Assembly: GCA_037200385.1 (NCBI GenBank)
Contig: JBBCGL010000001.1
Location: 1,736,001 to 1,800,000 of the forward strand
Length of the DNA stretch: 64,000 bases
Direction of reading: 5' to 3'
Source: Rhizomicrobium sp.
Lineage (GTDB): Bacteria; Pseudomonadota; Alphaproteobacteria; Micropepsales; Micropepsaceae
Shown here: positions 54,384-61,995 of the stretch, one piece after another
Position numbering within the stretch: the first letter of the stretch is position 1
Layout of the letters: each line of letters opens with the position of its first letter
The notes under the pieces: model-generated
Database searches by the model: none
Told to the model about the DNA's origin: nothing
Seen by the model: only the letters and a program-made list of their open reading frames with translations
Made by a program: the position numbers and the translations under genes

Positions 54384-55274
54384 ATGGATTGGGACAAGCT
54401 TCGCATCTTTCACGCGGTCGCCTCGGCGGGCAGCTTCACCCATGCCGGGCAGATGCTGACGCTCAGCCAGTCCGCGGTCAGCCGCCAGATCAGCGCGCTG
54501 GAGGAAGAGATCACCACGCCGCTGTTCCAGCGCCACGCCCGCGGGCTCACCCTCACCGACGAGGGCGAGATGCTTTATACCGCGGTGAGCGACGTGCTGA
54601 ACCGCCTCGCACAGGCGGAAGAGGCGCTGAAGAACGTGCGGGAGGCGCCGCGCGGCGCGCTCAAGATCACCTCCAGCCACGGCATCGGGACGTACTGGCT
54701 GCTGCCGCGGCTCGACGAATTCCTCATGGAATTCCCCGAGGTAGAAGTCCATCTCATCATGGAGGATCGCGAGCTCGACCTGGCGCAGCGCGAGGCCGAC
54801 CTGGCCATCCGCATGCGCGCGCCGGTCCAGGCCGACCTGATCCAGCGCAAGCTCTTCACCGTGCACTACCATATGTACGCGACGAAAGCCTATCTGGACG
54901 CGCGTGGCGTGCCCAAGACGCTGGACGAGATCGCCGATCATACCGTCATCGCCTATGGCGAGACCGCGGCGCCGGAAATCCGCGAGATCAACTGGCTGCT
55001 GGAAGAGACGCGGCGTCGCCTGGGCGGCAAGGGCCGCACGGTGCGCATCAACAACGTCACCGGCATCCTGTGCGCCACGGAAGCCGGTCTCGGCATCGCG
55101 GCCGTTCCGGACTATGTGGCGGCGAGCCGGCCGCACCTGATCCGCGTGCTGCCCGACGTGCCGGGCCCGAGCTTCGACGTTCATCTGGTCTATGCGGACG
55201 CGCTGCGGCAGTCCAAGCGGGTCGCGGCCTTCCGCGACTTCCTGGTGAAGGCCTCGAAGGACTGGAAATTCTGA
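54384..55274 (+). CDS. LysR-family transcriptional regulator
   Basis: A 296-residue regulator. The N-terminal helix-turn-helix (WDKLRIFHAVASAGSFTHAGQMLTLSQSAVSRQISALEE, residues 3-42) is followed by the linker helix and a periplasmic-binding-protein-like effector domain (from LKITSSHGIGTYWLLPRLDEFL). This type often sits next to trxB in alphaproteobacteria; its effector is unknown. No divergent target gene is present; it may be cotranscribed with trxB and regulate elsewhere. Confidence 0.93.
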   Translation: MDWDKLRIFHAVASAGSFTHAGQMLTLSQSAVSRQISALEEEITTPLFQRHARGLTLTDEGEMLYTAVSDVLNRLAQAEEALKNVREAPRGALKITSSHGIGTYWLLPRLDEFLMEFPEVEVHLIMEDRELDLAQREADLAIRMRAPVQADLIQRKLFTVHYHMYATKAYLDARGVPKTLDEIADHTVIAYGETAAPEIREINWLLEETRRRLGGKGRTVRINNVTGILCATEAGLGIAAVPDYVAASRPHLIRVLPDVPGPSFDVHLVYADALRQSKRVAAFRDFLVKASKDWKF

Positions 55275-55455
55275 TCGCCGGGGCTTGAAGGCCCGGAACT
55301 CGTCCTTATCTCACTGGTGTCGCGGACCGTCCCCCCAGTTTGGCCCGCGGCACGGACGGTGCTCCCAAGGCACCCGCCCGGGTGCGGAGCCTTCCGTTCC
55401 GCGCATCCCAAGCAAAGCCTGACGCCGGAGCGCGCAATCGCTCCGGCGTTTTTTT
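55275..55455 (+). ncRNA. Candidate structured RNA or long 3' UTR ending in a terminator
   Basis: Between the LysR stop and the next gene lie several nested hairpins. Among them are CCGTCC / GGACGG (around 55326-55366) and GCACCC-GCCC-GGGTGC (about 55372-55387), ended by a strong intrinsic terminator. This could be a separate small RNA or a structured 3' UTR. I could not match it to 4.5S, 6S or a known riboswitch. No promoter is assigned. Confidence 0.3.
55422..55455 (+). terminator. Strong intrinsic terminator
   Basis: ACGCCGGAGCG (55422-55432) and CGCTCCGGCGT (55439-55449) make a perfect 11-bp stem followed by seven T (55449-55455). It ends the trxB-LysR unit and precedes the metallopeptidase gene. 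Confidence 0.92.
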
Positions 55456-55525
55456 GTGCCGGCACCGACACTTTTCCGCCGCCATGCGCGTACTATCTTT
55501 TCATCCGCCGCTGCAGGGGAATGCC

Positions 55526-56386
55526 ATGCGTCTCGACGACCTCCGCCCGACCGAGAATACCGACGATCGGCGCGGCAGCTTCGGCGGCTTTGGCGGCGGC
55601 GGGTTCGGTGGATACGGTCCGCATATCGGCGGTGGCTTGGGCCTCGTCGGCGTCGTGGTGGTTGCGATGCTGCTCGGCGTCGACCCCAACCAGTTGCTGA
55701 ACGGCAATGTCGGCGTGGCGACCCAGCAGAGCCGGGGCGGCGGCGGCCCGCGCAGCGACGATGCCGCGTATCAATTCTCCCGCAAGATCGTCGGCTCGGC
55801 CGAGGACGTCTGGTCGCCGATCCTGAAGGCGCGTGGCGTGGCGTTCACGCCGGCCACCTTCACCGTCTACGACAACGCGACGCCGACCGGCTGCGGCGAG
55901 GGCGAGTCTTCTGCGGGGCCGTTCTATTGTCCGTCCGACGGGCACATCTATCTCGATCTCGCCTTCTTCAACGAGCTGGCGACGAGGTTCGGCGCCGCCG
56001 GCGATTTCGCGCAAGCCTATGTGATCGCGCACGAATACGGCCATCATATCCAGCAGCTGATGGGAACGATGGCGGCGCACCAGGACGGCGAGACCGGCGC
56101 GCAGAGCAATTCGGTGCGGACCGAGCTGCAAGCCGACTGCTATGCCGGGGTGTGGACCTATCATGCGAATGTCCGCTTCCACATCCTCGAGAAGGGCGAC
56201 GTGGAGGAAGGCCTGCGCGCCGCCAGCGCGGTCGGCGACGACACGCTGGAGAAGCAGAACCAGGGCTATGTCGTGCCGGATTCCTTCACCCACGGCACCA
56301 GCGCGCAGCGGGTGCGCTGGTTCAAGCGCGGCCTCGCCGAGGGCGACATGAACGCCTGCGACACGTTCGGCGCGAGCACGCTTTAG
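55526..56386 (+). CDS. YpfJ-type neutral zinc metallopeptidase
   Basis: A 286-residue membrane-anchored zinc peptidase family member. MRLDDLRPTENTDDRRG is the typical N-terminus, followed by a Gly-rich stretch (GGFGGGGFGGYG), one membrane helix (LGLVGVVVVAMLLGV, about residues 50-64) and the zinc domain with HEYGHHIQ (HExxH) near residue 172 and a downstream ELQADCYAG where the Glu is a likely third ligand. Cys residues (TGCGEGES..FYCPSD, QADCYAG, MNACDTF) may form disulphides. AGGGGA precedes ATG 55526. Substrates of this family are unknown. Confidence 0.92.
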   Translation: MRLDDLRPTENTDDRRGSFGGFGGGGFGGYGPHIGGGLGLVGVVVVAMLLGVDPNQLLNGNVGVATQQSRGGGGPRSDDAAYQFSRKIVGSAEDVWSPILKARGVAFTPATFTVYDNATPTGCGEGESSAGPFYCPSDGHIYLDLAFFNELATRFGAAGDFAQAYVIAHEYGHHIQQLMGTMAAHQDGETGAQSNSVRTELQADCYAGVWTYHANVRFHILEKGDVEEGLRAASAVGDDTLEKQNQGYVVPDSFTHGTSAQRVRWFKRGLAEGDMNACDTFGASTL

Positions 56387-56411
56387 ACCAATTCTGGCTC
56401 AGGAAGCCGCA

Positions 56412-56699
56412 CCCAATAGTCGTCATTGCCCGGCCCACGCTCTCGCTAGGGTCCGGACTCAATTGGGATTCGCAGTGTCACTGTCATGGCCGGCAAAAGC
56501 GGGCCATCCAGGTGACGCCGCCACAATCGTCGAAAGCACGAGCGCACCAACCGGATGGCCCGCTCTCCGGCGGGCCATGACAGGCCTTTGAATGACTCAG
56601 GGCAATTGAATACGGACCCTAGGCCTGTCCGGGCAACCCATTTTTCTGCGGCTGGGAAAATCGGCTCGCCCGCATGAAGCGGGCGATGACGGATTGGGG
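56412..56699. repeat. Outer palindromic repeat interrupted by a MITE
   Basis: CCCAATAGTCGTCATTGCCCGGC (arm 56412-56434) is an imperfect inverted copy of the arm at 56679-56699 (GCGGGCGATGACGGATTGGG). The arms would face each other if the TA-flanked element at 56446-56622 were removed. This looks like an older intergenic palindrome into which the MITE inserted. The stretch 56387-56723 contains no gene. Confidence 0.5.
56444..56624. mobile_element. MITE-like element with IS630-type TA borders
   Basis: Terminal inverted repeats of 20 bp (56446-56465 and 56603-56622) match at 18 positions; both start CTAGGGTCCG from the outside and end TCAATTG. TA occurs at the outer edge of each end (C-TA-GGG ... 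CCC-TA-G), as for Tc1/IS630-type insertions. The 177-bp interior codes for nothing but contains inverted GGCCATCC/GGATGGCC and GTCATGGCC/GGCCATGAC segments. A shorter relative lies at 41790-41880. Confidence 0.75.
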
Positions 56700-56723
56700 C
56701 AATTCGACTCACACCAAGCCGTT

Positions 56724-57281
56724 TCAGGTCGTGCTCTTCAATGCCCGCGAGATCAGCATGTAGCCCAGCCCGGTGGAGATGAAATTCACCCCCAGCAGGA
56801 TGCCGAGCACCATGATCGAGATCGCCGGCCAGCCGATCGCGATCACCACCGCCAGCACCGCGCTCGCCAGGCCCGAGAGCAGCATGCCCCACCAGCCGGG
56901 ATGCGGCCGCGTCTCGAAAGCGAAGAAGATCTCGAACGCGCCCTGGATCATGAAGACGAAGCCCAGGATGAGGGTCAGCGCCACGGCGCCCGCGAGCGGA
57001 TTGAAGACGACGAAGGCGCCGGCCGCCAGCGAGAGCAGCCCGGAGAGCAGCGCGCCGAAGAACGGCCCCGTGCCATGGATCGAGAACGCGCCGACGAAGG
57101 CGATGATCCCGGCGAACAGCAAGGTCCAGCCGACCAGCAGCGCTGCGACCAGCGTCGAGGTCAGCGGAAAGCCGATGGCGGCCAGACCCAGCAGCACCAT
57201 CGCAAGTCCGAGCCAGAACAGGCCGCCGGAAGAGGCACGCAGACGGCCGTGAAACGGTGTGTCGAGGCGGGCATCGGCCAT
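56724..57281 (-). CDS. HdeD-family membrane protein
   Basis: A 185-residue inner-membrane protein with six helices in three hairpins (GGLFWLGLAMVLLGLAAIGFP, LVAALLVGWTLLFAGIIAFVGAF, FFGALLSGLLSLAAGAFVVFNP, ALTLILGFVFMIQGAFEIFFA, WWGMLLSGLASAVLAVVIAIG, and MVLGILLGVNFISTGLGYMLI). The pattern matches HdeD, linked to acid resistance in enterobacteria; the molecular function is unknown. It stands alone between the repeat region and the EF-G-like gene. Confidence 0.9.
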   Translation of the reverse strand: MADARLDTPFHGRLRASSGGLFWLGLAMVLLGLAAIGFPLTSTLVAALLVGWTLLFAGIIAFVGAFSIHGTGPFFGALLSGLLSLAAGAFVVFNPLAGAVALTLILGFVFMIQGAFEIFFAFETRPHPGWWGMLLSGLASAVLAVVIAIGWPAISIMVLGILLGVNFISTGLGYMLISRALKSTT

Positions 57282-57403
57282 GGGAGGATCCTGCGGGAGG
57301 CGGCCTGCAGAGCTAGCGCCTGTTCGCGTGCGAATTCAATCGAACCCGATGCCGCGGCAAAGAGCGGAACGGCCGTGCCCGCAGCCGTTCCGCCTGCCCC
57401 TCG

Positions 57404-59443
57404 TCAAGCCGCGGCCTGGTGTTTCGCCACGACCTGGTCGGCCAGCTTGCCGGTCAGTTCGGCAAGGTGGTCGAACGCGGTCTCGAACGTGCCGACGCCC
57501 TGGGTCAGCGAGCGCAGCTCGATGATCAGGTCGGACAGCTCGGCCAACGGCATCTGCGCCTCCACCGTGTCCCAGCCCTTCCAGCCCTCACGCGCGTCGA
57601 AGCCCATGAGCTGGCCGCGCCGGCCGCTCACCACCGCATTGACCCTCGCCGTCGCCTCGCTCGGCACATGGATGCGCACATGCATGATGGATTCGAGGAG
57701 GACCGGGGCGCAGTTCGGCATGCCTTCGCTCATTGCGAGGCGGGCCGCCGTCTGGAACGCCGCGTCGGAGGAATCGACGGCATGGTACGAGCCGTCGGTC
57801 AGCGCCACCGCGACATCGACGACGGGAAAGCCCAGCGGGCCCTTGTGCAGATAGTCGACGACGCCTTTTTCAACCGAGGGGATCCATTGCCGCGGCACCA
57901 CGCCGCCCTTGATGCGATCTTCGAAGACGAAGCCGCCACCGCGCGGCAGGGGCTTGATCTCGATATGGACGTCGCCGAACTGGCCGTGGCCGCCGCTCTG
58001 CCGCCGGTGACGGCCATGCTGCGCGACGGCTTTGCGAATCGTCTCCTTGTAGGGCACGCGGGAGGCATGGACGTTGAGCCTGAGCCCGTATTTGCTCTGC
58101 AGCTTCTCGACCGCGACCTTGAGATGGATCTCGCCCTGGCCGAGCAGCGCCATCTCCTGCAGTTCGGCGTTCTGCTCGAAGACCAGCGACGGATCTTCCT
58201 CGCGCAGCTTGGCGATCGCGGCGGTGAGCTTGACCTCGTCCTTGCGGTCGGCCGCTTCGATCGCGAGGCGATAGACCGGCGTCAGCCGTTCGATCGCGAC
58301 GTTCGGAAGCTTCGTCTTGCCCGTCGCCAGCGTCTCGCCGGTCGCCACGCCCTCGAGCCGGCCGAGCGCGACGGTCTCGCCCGCCACCGCTTCGGCGAGC
58401 TTGGTCTGGGCCTCGCCCTTCAGCGCGAAGATGCCGCCGACGCGGGCTTCGTCGCCATCGCTCCGACGCAGCAGGGCGCCGTCCTTCAGCGTGCCGGCGA
58501 GCACCCGCGCCAGGCTGAGCTTGCCGCCATGGCTCGAATGGTAGGTCTTGAGAACCTGCACCACCGCATCGCCGTTCGGCGTTATTCCGAGGCGCTCGGC
58601 AGCGGCACCGACGGACGGGACTTCATGGCGCAGCGCCTTGAGCAGCCGGCGGATGCCGTTGTCGCCTTCCGCCGAGCCGATCAGCACCGGCACGACGAGG
58701 CCCTGCGCCAGTTCCTTGGCGAGGTCGGTGAAGACTTCCTCCTTCGGCGGCTCGATATCCGACAGGAGCTCCTCCATCAGGTGCTCGTCGTAATCGGCGA
58801 GCTTTTCCAGCATCGCGAAGCGCGCTTCCTTCTCGCCGTCCTTGTCCGCGATGTCGATCATCTCGCTGGGAGCGTGACTGCGGTAGATATAGGCGCGCTC
58901 CAGCGCGAGATCGACGAAACCGGAGACGACGTCGTCCTCCCAGATCGGGATCTGCCGCAGCAGAAGCGGCGCGCCGCTGGCATCCTGCAGCATGGTGAGC
59001 AGGGCGCGCAGCGAGCCGCTCGCCTTGTCGATCTTGTTGACGAACAGGAAATGCGGAATGCGCAGATCGGCGAGCCGCTTCAGATAGGGCTGCAGCATCT
59101 GCAGCTTGCCGGGCTCGGGCTCGCACACCACGATGGCGGCGTCCACGCCGGGCAGGACGTTCAGCGTGTCGGCGAGGAATTCGATCGAGCCGGGACAATC
59201 GAGGAAGGTGAAATTCTGCTCCATGTAGCGCGTCGTGGCGCAATTGACCTCGACGCTCATCAGCCGGGCGCGCGCTTCCGCGCTCCCATCTCCCACCGTG
59301 TTCTTCTGCGCGATCGCGCCTTTTCTCTGCACCGCGCCCGTGACGGAAAGGATGCTCTCCAGCAGCGTGGTCTTGCCGCTGCCATAGGGTCCCACCACGG
59401 CCACGGCGCGTGGTTCTCTGCCGCCTTTGTTTTCTCCAGACAT
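57404..59443 (-). CDS. EF-G-like translational GTPase (paralogue type)
   Basis: A 679-residue GTPase with the five-domain elongation factor G layout. G1 is GPYGSGKTT (from residue 18), G3 FLDCPGSIEF replaces the usual DTPGH, and G4 is NKID. Domain II follows, then domain III-V signatures such as GQGEIHLKVAVEKLQSKYG, GHGQFGDVHIEI and GRRGQLMGFD. It is slightly shorter than canonical FusA, and DCPGS in place of DTPGH marks the FusA2-like paralogue group, whose role (stress, ribosome recycling or other) is not settled. There is no ribosomal protein operon nearby, which also argues against the housekeeping copy. Confidence 0.9.
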   Translation of the reverse strand: MSGENKGGREPRAVAVVGPYGSGKTTLLESILSVTGAVQRKGAIAQKNTVGDGSAEARARLMSVEVNCATTRYMEQNFTFLDCPGSIEFLADTLNVLPGVDAAIVVCEPEPGKLQMLQPYLKRLADLRIPHFLFVNKIDKASGSLRALLTMLQDASGAPLLLRQIPIWEDDVVSGFVDLALERAYIYRSHAPSEMIDIADKDGEKEARFAMLEKLADYDEHLMEELLSDIEPPKEEVFTDLAKELAQGLVVPVLIGSAEGDNGIRRLLKALRHEVPSVGAAAERLGITPNGDAVVQVLKTYHSSHGGKLSLARVLAGTLKDGALLRRSDGDEARVGGIFALKGEAQTKLAEAVAGETVALGRLEGVATGETLATGKTKLPNVAIERLTPVYRLAIEAADRKDEVKLTAAIAKLREEDPSLVFEQNAELQEMALLGQGEIHLKVAVEKLQSKYGLRLNVHASRVPYKETIRKAVAQHGRHRRQSGGHGQFGDVHIEIKPLPRGGGFVFEDRIKGGVVPRQWIPSVEKGVVDYLHKGPLGFPVVDVAVALTDGSYHAVDSSDAAFQTAARLAMSEGMPNCAPVLLESIMHVRIHVPSEATARVNAVVSGRRGQLMGFDAREGWKGWDTVEAQMPLAELSDLIIELRSLTQGVGTFETAFDHLAELTGKLADQVVAKHQAAA

Positions 59444-59464
59444 TGAGCGCCTCTCAGACTTTTT

Positions 59465-59517
59465 GAAGCGCAGCAGACGTTGCGCGCCTATTGGGCGCGC
59501 GGCTGACGTTGCGCTTC
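59465..59517 (-). promoter_or_regulatory. Stem-loop in the EF-G-like gene leader
   Basis: GAAGCGCA (59465-59472) pairs with TGCGCTTC (59510-59517). Nested inside are GCGCGCC (59482-59488) and GGCGCGC (59494-59500). It lies 22 bp upstream of the EF-G-like start codon on the minus strand. It could control translation or mark a repeat. The remainder of 59518-59717 shows no gene. Confidence 0.4.
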
Positions 59518-59717
59518 AGGGCGCGGCGGGCGTGCATCCCGGGTCTTCGGGTCGCGTCACGCGCCCCACTTCGATGGCCGATGCTCGCGCCGGGCGAGGC
59601 CGAAGGCAAGCCGGTCGCCGTCACAAAAACCGGCGACGGAGGGACGCTTCGGATATTGCGACTGCGAAGGCCGGATGCGACAGTTCGCAGAACCGTCGAT
59701 CCGACAACCAACGCGCT

Positions 59718-61169
59718 TCAGGCCGGCGCGGGGTTCTCGTCATGCGCCAGGGGCACGCCGAGCTCGCCGAGGCGGTCGCGCAGGAAATCCATCGCGCGAT
59801 AGGCTTCGAGCGTGCCGATCTGGTCGCGCCGCTCGTCCTCGCCGACCGGCGCGGCGCAGTGCGGACAATCAGCGTGGCCGGCATAGAAGAACTGGTCGCA
59901 GCTCGCGCAGAGCAGCATGTCGCCCGCCGGCACGCCGGCACGCTTGGCGATCTCGTCCGCCGCCACGCGGTCCCAGGCTTCGGCGCCGGCCGGCGCCCCG
60001 TTCTGGTCCTCGAGGATCACGGCGAAGCGCCCCACCGCGAAGGGGAGCGGTGCCGCTTCCTCGACCTTCGCGACGCGCTCGCGCAGGCGATGCGTGGCGA
60101 GCCTGAGCGCGCGGTAGTGGCAGAACGGGTTGTTCCGCAGATCGCCGGTGACGGAATCGGCCTGCCAGCTGCAGCCGCTCGCGCAGGTGTCGCGGTGGTA
60201 GCAGACATTGCAGAAATTCGGCTGGTCCTCCGCCGCGCCGGATTTGCGCCGCCGCACGGGCTCACCGTCGCGCCAGATATCGGCGAAGGCGCGTTCGCGC
60301 ACATGGCCCATGCCGAATTTGCGCGTCTCCAGCGAAGGGCAACCCTTGATCGTTCCATCCGCCTCGATGCCGATGCCCGTCGCGGCGGCCTCGCAGCCCT
60401 TCCAATGGCGCTCTGCCTGCGCCAGGCCGCGGAAATGCCGTTCATGCGGTCCGAAATAGCCGATCGTGTTGCTCGCGGTGACCACCATGCCGCGCGCCTT
60501 GGCGCGCAGGCACAACTCGGACAGTTTGGGGATGACGCGGAGCAAATCATGCGGCTGCAGCAGCAGCCGTTCGTTCTCCACCGCGTTGCCCATGGGTACG
60601 GTGAGCATCGGCTGCCAATGCGTCACGCCCTCGGCGACGAGGATGTCGAACAATGCATCGAGCGCGCCGCGGGTCAGCGCATTCACCTGCGAATTGGCGC
60701 TCACGGCCAGCCCCAGCGCGCGCGCGTTGCGCACGACCGAAAGCGCCTGGCGGAACGAGCCGGGCACGCCGCGGATATCGTCGTGGATCTCCTCCGGGCC
60801 GTCGATCGAGACCCCGACGCCGTCCAGCCCCGCTTCCGCCGCGGCGGCGAGCTTCTCGCGCGTCAGCGCCCGCCCGCCGGTCTGGATATCGCAATAGATG
60901 TCGTGCCGCCGGATCGCGGCGACGATCTCCAGCCAGTCGCGCCGCAGATAGGCCTCGCCGCCGATCAGCGTGATCTCGCGCACCCCGGCTGCGGCGAGGT
61001 CGTCGACGAGCGCCAGCGCCTCGGCGGTCGACAATTCGTCGTCGCGCGGCGCACCGGCGCGGGAGCCGCAATGGCGGCATTTGAGGTTGCAGGACAGCGT
61101 GAATTCCCAGACGGCGTGGCGCGGCCTTCGCCGTTCGAGATCCTGTGCCGTTCGCCAGCGCGCAATCAC
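59718..61169 (-). CDS. Radical SAM/SPASM enzyme with a C-terminal zinc-ribbon-like extension
   Basis: A 483-residue peptide-modifying-type enzyme. The radical SAM cluster motif is C27-NLK-C31-RH-C34, with IGGEAYLRRDW as the GGE motif. The SPASM region (about residues 270-360) has Cys in GCPSLETRKFGMGHV, FCNVCYHRDTCASGCSW and NPFCHYRA, enough for one or two auxiliary [4Fe-4S] clusters. An extra 110 residues end in LCASCDQFF...CPHCAAP, a CxxC...CxxC zinc-ribbon. SPASM enzymes mostly modify ribosomal peptides. It starts 9 bp after the second of two small paralogous genes on the same strand, so those peptides are the prime substrate candidates. Confidence 0.93.
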   Translation of the reverse strand: MIARWRTAQDLERRRPRHAVWEFTLSCNLKCRHCGSRAGAPRDDELSTAEALALVDDLAAAGVREITLIGGEAYLRRDWLEIVAAIRRHDIYCDIQTGGRALTREKLAAAAEAGLDGVGVSIDGPEEIHDDIRGVPGSFRQALSVVRNARALGLAVSANSQVNALTRGALDALFDILVAEGVTHWQPMLTVPMGNAVENERLLLQPHDLLRVIPKLSELCLRAKARGMVVTASNTIGYFGPHERHFRGLAQAERHWKGCEAAATGIGIEADGTIKGCPSLETRKFGMGHVRERAFADIWRDGEPVRRRKSGAAEDQPNFCNVCYHRDTCASGCSWQADSVTGDLRNNPFCHYRALRLATHRLRERVAKVEEAAPLPFAVGRFAVILEDQNGAPAGAEAWDRVAADEIAKRAGVPAGDMLLCASCDQFFYAGHADCPHCAAPVGEDERRDQIGTLEAYRAMDFLRDRLGELGVPLAHDENPAPA

Positions 61170-61178
61170 GACCGGTGT

Positions 61179-61352
61179 TTATTTCCCGCGTTCGAGCTTG
61201 GCGATCTCGCCCCGCAGCACTTCCAGCGCACTGCGCACGTCGCCATACTCGGCGAGGTATTTTTCGGCGGCCTTCGCCACGGCTTTCATCGCTCCGAGAT
61301 CGCCCGATGCGACCGCCTGCTGGATCGCAGGGCCGTAAGGTTCAACCGACAT
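61179..61352 (-). CDS. Small paralogous peptide 1, candidate rSAM substrate
   Basis: A 57-residue peptide, MSVEPYGPAIQQAV.. to ..EIAKLERGK. ATG 61352 is preceded by AAGGATAGGTG, which overlaps the end of the gene before it. It shares with its two paralogues the pattern YGPAI-QAVASG-L--MK--A-AAEK-L---GDV--AL--L--EIAKLE. From memory this resembles the DUF1843 family, whose function is unknown. It is probably helical, has no Cys and no leader-type Gly-Gly. It lies 7 bp after peptide 2 and 9 bp before the radical SAM gene. Confidence 0.88.
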   Translation of the reverse strand: MSVEPYGPAIQQAVASGDLGAMKAVAKAAEKYLAEYGDVRSALEVLRGEIAKLERGK

Positions 61353-61359
61353 GCCGCAC

Positions 61360-61530
61360 CTATCCTTTGCGTTCGAGCTTGGCGATCTCGATCTTGAGCA
61401 GTTCGAGGGCGGATCGCACATCGCCGTATTCGGCAAGGTGCTTCTCCGCCGCCTTCGCCACCGCCTTCATGTTCTTGAGATTGCCCGAAGCGACCGCCTG
61501 ATGAATCGCAGGCCCATATGCGAGGATCAT
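61360..61530 (-). CDS. Small paralogous peptide 2, candidate rSAM substrate
   Basis: A 56-residue peptide, MILAYGPAIHQAV.. to ..KLERKG. GGGAGG lies 6 nt before ATG 61530. It is about 75 per cent identical to peptide 1 by eye, with the invariant YGPAI near the N-terminus and GDVRSAL in the second half. It is the first gene of the tight peptide 2 / peptide 1 / radical SAM operon. The AT-rich stretch upstream (61531-61691) should hold its promoter. Confidence 0.88.
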   Translation of the reverse strand: MILAYGPAIHQAVASGNLKNMKAVAKAAEKHLAEYGDVRSALELLKIEIAKLERKG

Positions 61531-61691
61531 GTCCGCCTCCCAACCAGATGACGCACAATAATATGTCAGTATTTATATGCACTATCAAGTCAATAATTTA
61601 CGAATACTTGTCAGTGATTTCACGAAATCCGGAAGAAATAACCATATAACTTTATCAATGCTTCGGAAATCGACTTCAGCCGGTTGTGCGG
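61531..61691 (-). promoter_or_regulatory. AT-rich promoter region of the peptide/rSAM operon
   Basis: 161 bp, unusually AT-rich for this sequence (roughly 61555-61670). It contains a direct repeat TGTCAGT (about 61566 and 61610) and an inverted pair AGTATT / AATACT. No reading frame of note. A promoter and regulator site for peptide 2, peptide 1 and the radical SAM gene is likely. Confidence 0.5.
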
Positions 61692-61862
61692 CTACGCCTT
61701 GTGCTCGAGCTTGGCGATCTCCGCCTTCAGCATCTGGAGCGCGGCGCTGACGTCGCCATGCGCTTCGAGATGCTTCTCCGCGGCCGTCGCCAGCGATTTC
61801 ATCGTCTTGAGATTGCCCGAAGCGACTGCCTGCTGGATCGCCGGGCCGTAAGGCTTGACCAT
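61692..61862 (-). CDS. Small paralogous peptide 3, candidate rSAM substrate
   Basis: A 56-residue peptide, MVKPYGPAIQQAV.. to ..KLEHKA. AGGGAGAGG precedes ATG 61862. It is more divergent than peptides 1 and 2 in the middle (MKSLATAAEKHLEAHGDVSAAL) but keeps YGPAI, QAVASG and EIAKLE. It is separated from peptide 2 by its own 161-bp AT-rich gap, so it may be transcribed separately. A frame open further upstream to 62048 is not supported because it runs through the AT-rich control region. Confidence 0.86.
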   Translation of the reverse strand: MVKPYGPAIQQAVASGNLKTMKSLATAAEKHLEAHGDVSAALQMLKAEIAKLEHKA

Positions 61863-61953
61863 ATGCCTCTCCCTGTTAAACGCCCCCTGAGGCTCGCAGC
61901 ATTCACCGAATACATCAATATTGGTAGAATAATTATTTGGTATTCGGCCGTCT

Positions 61954-61977
61954 ATATCACCACAACTTGGGTGATAT
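61954..61977. promoter_or_regulatory. Perfect dyad ATATCACC-N8-GGTGATAT
   Basis: An 8-bp perfect inverted repeat in the AT-rich 133-bp region between peptide 3 (minus) and the methyltransferase (plus). It ends 18 bp before the methyltransferase ATG. It is well placed as an operator controlling both directions, or as a leader hairpin of the methyltransferase mRNA. Confidence 0.55.
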
Positions 61978-61995
61978 CTGAGGAATACAATATTC

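Noticed and set aside
57419-59446. 675-codon plus-strand frame opposite the EF-G-like gene
   Set aside because: Antisense shadow; the minus strand carries all the EF-G signatures.
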